64,000 nucleotides of DNA, taken from positions 248,001-312,000 of the forward strand of contig NZ_JAFBDW010000004.1 of NCBI RefSeq assembly GCF_016908415.1. The letters run 5' to 3'. Shown piece after piece: positions 60,311-64,000 of the stretch. Under the pieces are notes generated by a model. That model saw only the letters and a list, made by a program, of their open reading frames with translations. It was not told the DNA's origin and made no database searches. The DNA is from Caldicoprobacter guelmensis. GTDB taxonomy: Bacteria; Bacillota; Clostridia; Caldicoprobacterales; Caldicoprobacteraceae. Positions within the stretch are counted from its first letter, which is position 1; each line of letters begins with the position of its first letter. A program made the position numbers and the translations under genes.

Positions 60311-60507
60311 TTGCGGCTATAGCTCAAATTGCTTGGAGGTTGTAACTTGTTTAGAATGTTTTCTGTTTGTGATGGGGTAAAAAGGGTTAAACTATATGAA
60401 AAAGCTATGAAAATACGTACAGCGTTTTTACACTGCGTAATGCTTTGAGCAAAATTGTAAGCTAAGTGTTAGGTAAACTAACACAGATGAAGTGGAGGAA
60501 GGAAGGC

Positions 60508-62634
60508 TTGAAGATAAAGGAAAAGATACTCGAGATTTTAGATGAAGACAAAAGACCGCCAATGTACATCGAGCAGCTAATGGAGGTCCTTGGCATTTCG
60601 CCCGGAGAAAAGAGGATGCTCCAGTCCATACTGAATGAGATGGTCAAGGATGGGCAGATCATCCAGACAAAGAAAAAGAAGTATGCCCTGCCCGAGAAGC
60701 TGGGGTATATAATAGGCAGGATCCAGGGCAATCCGAGGGGATATGGATTTTTGATCCCAGATGACCCTGCAGAGGAGGACGTGTATATATCGGCCGAGAA
60801 CATGAACGGCGCCATGCACAATGACAGGGTGATAGTGCGCCTTTTGTCCAACGTGTATGGCTATCCGTCCCGTGAGGGCGAGGTGTACAAGGTACTTGAG
60901 CGTGCCAACAAGACTATAGTCGGCACCTTTGAGGCCAACGGCAAGGGCCATCATGGGTTTGTAGTGCCCGACGATCCACGGATTGGCATGGACGTATTTG
61001 TTCCTTCAATAGACGGCGTTGATGTCAGAACGGGCTACAAGGTAGTGGTGGAGGTCTACAAATGGCCCGAACAAAGGAGAAATCCGGTAGGCAGAATCAT
61101 CGAGGTTCTGGGCCACAAGGATGATGCTGGGGTTGATGTGCTGTCCATCATACGGCAGTATAAGTTGCCGGAAAAATTCCCTGCCGAGGTTGAGGCTGCT
61201 GCCGCTGAAGTCAGCCAGACGGTGCGGGAAGAGGACATGGTGGGACGCCAGGATTTCAGGCACTTACGGACATTTACCATCGACGGCGCCGATGCAAAGG
61301 ACTTTGACGATGCGGTTTCCCTGGAAATAATGGACAACGGGCACTTCCTTTTGGGCGTGCACATAGCCGATGTAAGCCATTACGTGAAGGAAGGGTCACC
61401 CATAGATAGGGAAGCATATTTACGGGGCACCAGCGTGTATCTAGTGGACAGGGTGATACCAATGCTGCCGCCTGAGCTGTCCAACGGCATATGCAGCTTA
61501 AATCCTAACGAGGACCGCCTTGCCATTTCGGTCATGATGGAGATTAACGAGGAAGGTAAAGTTGTGGATTACCAGATATACGAGAGCGTCATCCGCAGCA
61601 AGATGCGCATGATATACGAAGAGGTAAACAGGGTGTTGGAAGACAATGACCAGGAGCTTTTGCCCAAGTACGCCGAATTCTTGGAGGATTTGAGGAACAT
61701 GCAGCGCCTGAGCGAAATACTTCACAGACGGAGGATGAGAAGGGGCAGCATAGACTTTGACCTCAACGAGGCCAAGATAACCTTAAACGAAGAAGGTAAG
61801 GTGGTTGATGTTAGGCTGTATACCCGCGGCGTCAGCGAGCGCATGATAGAGGAGTTCATGCTGATATGCAACGAGACCATAGCGCAGCATGTATTCTGGA
61901 GGAACGTACCTTTCATGTACCGCATACACGAGGACCCCGACATTGAAAAGATGCTGGAGTTCAACGAGTTCATACACAACTTCGGGTATCACCTGAAGGG
62001 CATCGGTGGGAGGATACATCCCAAGACGCTGCAGCAGCTGCTGGAGAAGATCCGCGGGACCCGGGAAGAAGCTATAATAAATACCGTCATGCTCAGGTCG
62101 CTTCAAAAGGCCAGGTACAGCCCCGACAACACGGGCCATTTTGGCCTGGCGGCAGAGCATTATTGCCACTTTACCTCGCCCATCAGGAGGTATCCTGACC
62201 TGGTGGACCACAGGATAATAAAGGATATGCTGCACAACAGATTGGATTCGGATAGAATAGCCAGGCTTGAAAGCATTCTGCCCGAGATGGCTGAGCACTG
62301 CTCGGAGCGCGAGATCGTTGCTGATGAAGTGGAGCGCGAGGTTGACGATTTGAAGAAAGCCGAGTTCATGCTCGATAAGATCGGCATGGAGTATGACGGA
62401 ATCATATCGGGTGTCACCAATTACGGCATATATGTGGAACTGGACAATACCGTTGAGGGCTTGGTGCACATCAGCACGATGGACGATGACTATTACGTCT
62501 ACGATGAAAAGCACTATTGCCTGATCGGCCAGCGGACAGGCAGGATATACCGACTCGGAGACGCTGTCAGGATAAGAGTTGTTGGAGTGGACCTAGCATC
62601 GAGAAATATCGACTTTGTGCTGGTGGAGCAGTAA
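60508..62634 (+). CDS. rnr: Ribonuclease R
   Basis: RNase R (708 residues) is a 3'-to-5' exonuclease that degrades structured RNA and works with tmRNA. The N-terminal winged-helix/OB region has MEVLGISPGEKRMLQSILNEM and GRIQGNPRGYGFLIPDDPAEEDVYI. The RNB domain carries the acidic metal site in TIDGADAKDFDDAVSLE, with HIADVSHYVKEGSPIDREAY and the FGLAAEHYCHFTSPIRRYPDL block. A C-terminal S1 domain (about 625-708) has GIISGVTNYGIYVELDNTVEG. I place the start at TTG 60508 because GGAGGAAGGAAGGC precedes it; a GTG at 60466 lacks a site. Confidence 0.95.
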   Translation: MKIKEKILEILDEDKRPPMYIEQLMEVLGISPGEKRMLQSILNEMVKDGQIIQTKKKKYALPEKLGYIIGRIQGNPRGYGFLIPDDPAEEDVYISAENMNGAMHNDRVIVRLLSNVYGYPSREGEVYKVLERANKTIVGTFEANGKGHHGFVVPDDPRIGMDVFVPSIDGVDVRTGYKVVVEVYKWPEQRRNPVGRIIEVLGHKDDAGVDVLSIIRQYKLPEKFPAEVEAAAAEVSQTVREEDMVGRQDFRHLRTFTIDGADAKDFDDAVSLEIMDNGHFLLGVHIADVSHYVKEGSPIDREAYLRGTSVYLVDRVIPMLPPELSNGICSLNPNEDRLAISVMMEINEEGKVVDYQIYESVIRSKMRMIYEEVNRVLEDNDQELLPKYAEFLEDLRNMQRLSEILHRRRMRRGSIDFDLNEAKITLNEEGKVVDVRLYTRGVSERMIEEFMLICNETIAQHVFWRNVPFMYRIHEDPDIEKMLEFNEFIHNFGYHLKGIGGRIHPKTLQQLLEKIRGTREEAIINTVMLRSLQKARYSPDNTGHFGLAAEHYCHFTSPIRRYPDLVDHRIIKDMLHNRLDSDRIARLESILPEMAEHCSEREIVADEVEREVDDLKKAEFMLDKIGMEYDGIISGVTNYGIYVELDNTVEGLVHISTMDDDYYVYDEKHYCLIGQRTGRIYRLGDAVRIRVVGVDLASRNIDFVLVEQ

Positions 62635-62653
62635 AAACAGCCCCGTCCCCTTA

Positions 62654-62682
62654 TTGACATGTTATTTGATGTGTGGTATACT
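62654..62682 (+). promoter_or_regulatory. SigA-type promoter of smpB
   Basis: TTGACA (62654-62659) and TATACT (62677-62682) are 17 bases apart. Transcription would start near 62689. Confidence 0.75.
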
Positions 62683-62714
62683 TGGATTGCAATTGAACAG
62701 GAGGTAGCAGTGAG

Positions 62715-62760
62715 ATGAACCCTATTTGTGCTGCTTGATCAGTTCAAGTAGGGTTATTTT
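62715..62760 (+). promoter_or_regulatory. Leader ORF and terminator-like hairpin ahead of smpB
   Basis: An AGGAGGTAGCAGTGAG site is followed by ATG (62715) and a seven-residue frame, MNPICAA, ending in TGA. An 11-bp stem (62718-62728 with 62745-62755, one G-T pair, no mismatch) overlaps this frame and is followed by ATTTTG. A translated leader ORF with a hairpin that can fold over it is the layout of an attenuator. This could make smpB expression respond to translation, but no test is possible by eye. Confidence 0.45.
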
Positions 62761-62782
62761 GTCGATAGTAGGTGTTTATTGA

Positions 62783-63250
62783 ATGGCAGATGAGGGTATA
62801 AAGATAATAGCGCAGAATAAGAAGGCAAGGCACGACTACTTCATTGAGGAAACTTACGAAGCAGGGATTGTGCTTGCGGGTACTGAAGTCAAGTCGGTAC
62901 GCCAGGGTAATGTAAACATAAAAGACAGCTATGCTGTCATCAAAGATGGAGAAGTTTTCCTCTATAACATGCACATAAGCCCTTACGAAAAGGGAAATAT
63001 ATTTAACCGTGACCCTTTGAGGACACGCAAGCTGCTTCTTCACCGCAGGGAAATTAACAAGCTGACGGGTTATGTGCAGCAAAAGGGCTATACCCTGGTT
63101 CCACTTAAGGTTTATTTAAAGAGGGGATGGGTGAAGATAGAGCTGGCGGTGGCCAAAGGTAAAAAGAGTTACGATAAGCGCCAGAGCATTGCCAAGCGCG
63201 ATGCTCAAAGGGAAATAGAAAGGGCCTTCCGCCAGCGCCAGAAGATGTAG
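62783..63250 (+). CDS. smpB: SsrA-binding protein SmpB
   Basis: SmpB (155 residues) binds tmRNA and lets it enter stalled ribosomes. KIIAQNKKARHDYFIEETYEAGIVLAGTEVKS at the start, the GNVNIKDSYAVIKDGEVFLYNMHISPYEKG core and the basic C-terminal tail GKKSYDKRQSIAKRDAQREIERAF are diagnostic. The ATG follows AGTAGGTGTTTATTGA. The ssrA gene for its RNA partner begins 52 bases after the stop. Confidence 0.97.
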   Translation: MADEGIKIIAQNKKARHDYFIEETYEAGIVLAGTEVKSVRQGNVNIKDSYAVIKDGEVFLYNMHISPYEKGNIFNRDPLRTRKLLLHRREINKLTGYVQQKGYTLVPLKVYLKRGWVKIELAVAKGKKSYDKRQSIAKRDAQREIERAFRQRQKM

Positions 63251-63301
63251 CGTGCTTAAAAATGCACCTAATGGTGCATTCATATAGACAAGATATAACG
63301 T

Positions 63302-63659
63302 GGGGGCGTACTGGGTTTCGACGGGGATAGTTGAGGCGAAAGAAGCGAGCCGCGGACTCCGGGACCGCGTCAACAACCTGGAGAAAAAATAAGTGCAGAC
63401 GATGCACAATTAGCCTTAGCTGCGTAAGGAAGCAGCTAACGTCCACCCTGTAGTGCCCACGCTACAGGTGCTGGGCGCCGACTCAGTGGGGAACGAACCT
63501 GCCTTTGCTTCGGGGCAGGCCGGACTTCAATGAAGCTACCGACACCGGGATCCTGTCAGTGGGAGCCCGGTGAAGGGAATGCCAAAACACTGACTGCGCT
63601 CGGAGATGCTTTCGCCGAAGCATCTTCGGACAGGGGTTCGATTCCCCTCGCCTCCACCA
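63302..63659 (+). ncRNA. ssrA: Transfer-messenger RNA (tmRNA, ssrA)
   Basis: The 358-base RNA starts GGGGGCGTACTGGGTTTCGAC, pairs its first bases with CGCCTCC near the 3' end, and ends in the T arm GGTTCGATTCCCC with CCA encoded. The mRNA-like part begins at GCA 63395: the tag reads ADDAQLALAA and stops at TAA 63425. Pseudoknot-forming stretches follow, including the GC-rich helices between 63440 and 63620. It lies beside smpB, its partner. Confidence 0.97.
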
Positions 63660-63666
63660 TAAAGAT

Positions 63667-63706
63667 AAGGGCTGCTGATGGGGTAACCTAAGGTGCAGCC
63701 CTTTTT
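63667..63706 (+). terminator. Intrinsic terminator of ssrA
   Basis: AAGGGCTGC (63667-63675) pairs with GCAGCCCTT (63695-63703), followed by more Ts. Confidence 0.9.
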
Positions 63707-63734
63707 ATATTATCATGCGATTCTGAGGCAAAAT

Positions 63735-63830
63735 TGACAGTAAGCGAAAAATTGCATATATTATAAGCGTTGCTTTATAAAATGAACGTTCTGCAAATGA
63801 AGTTTTTACGGCAAATTCAATTTTTCAAAG
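63735..63830 (+). repeat. Dispersed repeat, copy 2 (partner at 44490-44577)
   Basis: GACAGTAAGCGAAAAATT-G-CAT and ATAAGCGTT match the copy before galT. It lies in the gene-free tail of the window (63707-64000), which otherwise holds an A/T-rich hairpin (GCAAAAAGCA with TGTTTTTGC, about 63869-63893) that could be a terminator for a gene beyond the window. Confidence 0.55.
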
Positions 63831-64000
63831 CTGTTTTAAAAATATATTTTTATATTTTTGGTCTATGGGCAAAAAGCATTGCTTGTTTTTGCATTATCAC
63901 GTTTCTTTAGCGATTGCACAAATATTCTTGTCCTTTGCTTTTAATTCGTGTTAATAGATCCACTCCCTAGCATTTATTTCCCTCTAATTTTTTGTAAGAG

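Noticed and set aside
63105..63446. 113-residue minus-strand frame over smpB/ssrA
   Set aside because: It overlaps smpB and tmRNA and has no ribosome site.

Overview
The window looks like chromosome of a flagellated, endospore-forming, fermentative member of the Bacillota, class Clostridia. The evidence is the gene content and order: flgK-flgL-fliW-csrA-flagellin-fliD-fliS, hpf-secA-prfB, rplU-prp-rpmA-obgE-nadD-yqeK-rsfS, and cggR-gap-pgk-tpiA-gpmI-eno-secG-rnr-smpB-ssrA. Spore-type genes (Spo0E-like, GerMN lipoproteins, DacF-like carboxypeptidase) and the many AGGAGG ribosome sites, with frequent GTG and TTG starts, point the same way. I cannot name genus or species from sequence alone. Most of the window is ordinary core genome; the accessory parts are about 19-24 kb, 38-46 kb and some intergenic spacers.

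Layout. 1-8.9 kb: late flagellar genes, with the CsrA/FliW/flagellin control circuit and SigD-type promoters. 8.93-9.69 kb: a separate transcription unit with a long, folded RNA leader followed by a double zinc-ribbon gene. 9.75-9.83 kb: a cluster of six DnaA boxes. 10.0-12.8 kb: polar amino-acid ABC transporter. 12.9-20.0 kb: Spo0E-like phosphatase, hibernation factor, a membrane protein, secA, prfB (with the programmed +1 frameshift) and cheW. 20.1-23.2 kb: a Tyr-rich ferritin-like protein, then a Ddl-like ATP-grasp enzyme paired with a lysine 2,3-aminomutase. 23.6-33.0 kb: tRNA-Pro, L21/Prp/L27, Cu/Zn SOD, obgE, nadD, yqeK, rsfS and leuS. 33.1-40.9 kb: ATP-cone protein, DacF, ComEA, a two-component system and two GerMN lipoproteins. 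41.0-42.4 kb: an intact insertion sequence with an 8-bp target duplication. 43-47.9 kb: MFS transporter and galT/galK. 48-49.7 kb: Hsp20 and a lytic transglycosylase. 50-63.7 kb: ldh, trmL, the glycolytic operon under a CggR-type operator, then secG, an HD protein, rnr, smpB and tmRNA.

How the parts work together. The flagellar block makes the filament and controls its own translation through CsrA and FliW. The glycolytic block converts triose phosphates to phosphoenolpyruvate under CggR, and ldh fits a fermentative end. galT/galK feed galactose into it. The rnr-smpB-ssrA end is the trans-translation and RNA-quality module.

The signals I find most worth a second look are the folded RNA at 8966-9325, the overlapping helices ahead of fliS (7866-7951), the DnaA-box cluster (9748-9831), two related intergenic elements of IS200/IS605 right-end type (46383-46520 and 57543-57718), the KamA/ATP-grasp pair, and the short leader ORF with a terminator-like hairpin before smpB. 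No CRISPR array, rRNA operon or prophage is visible.
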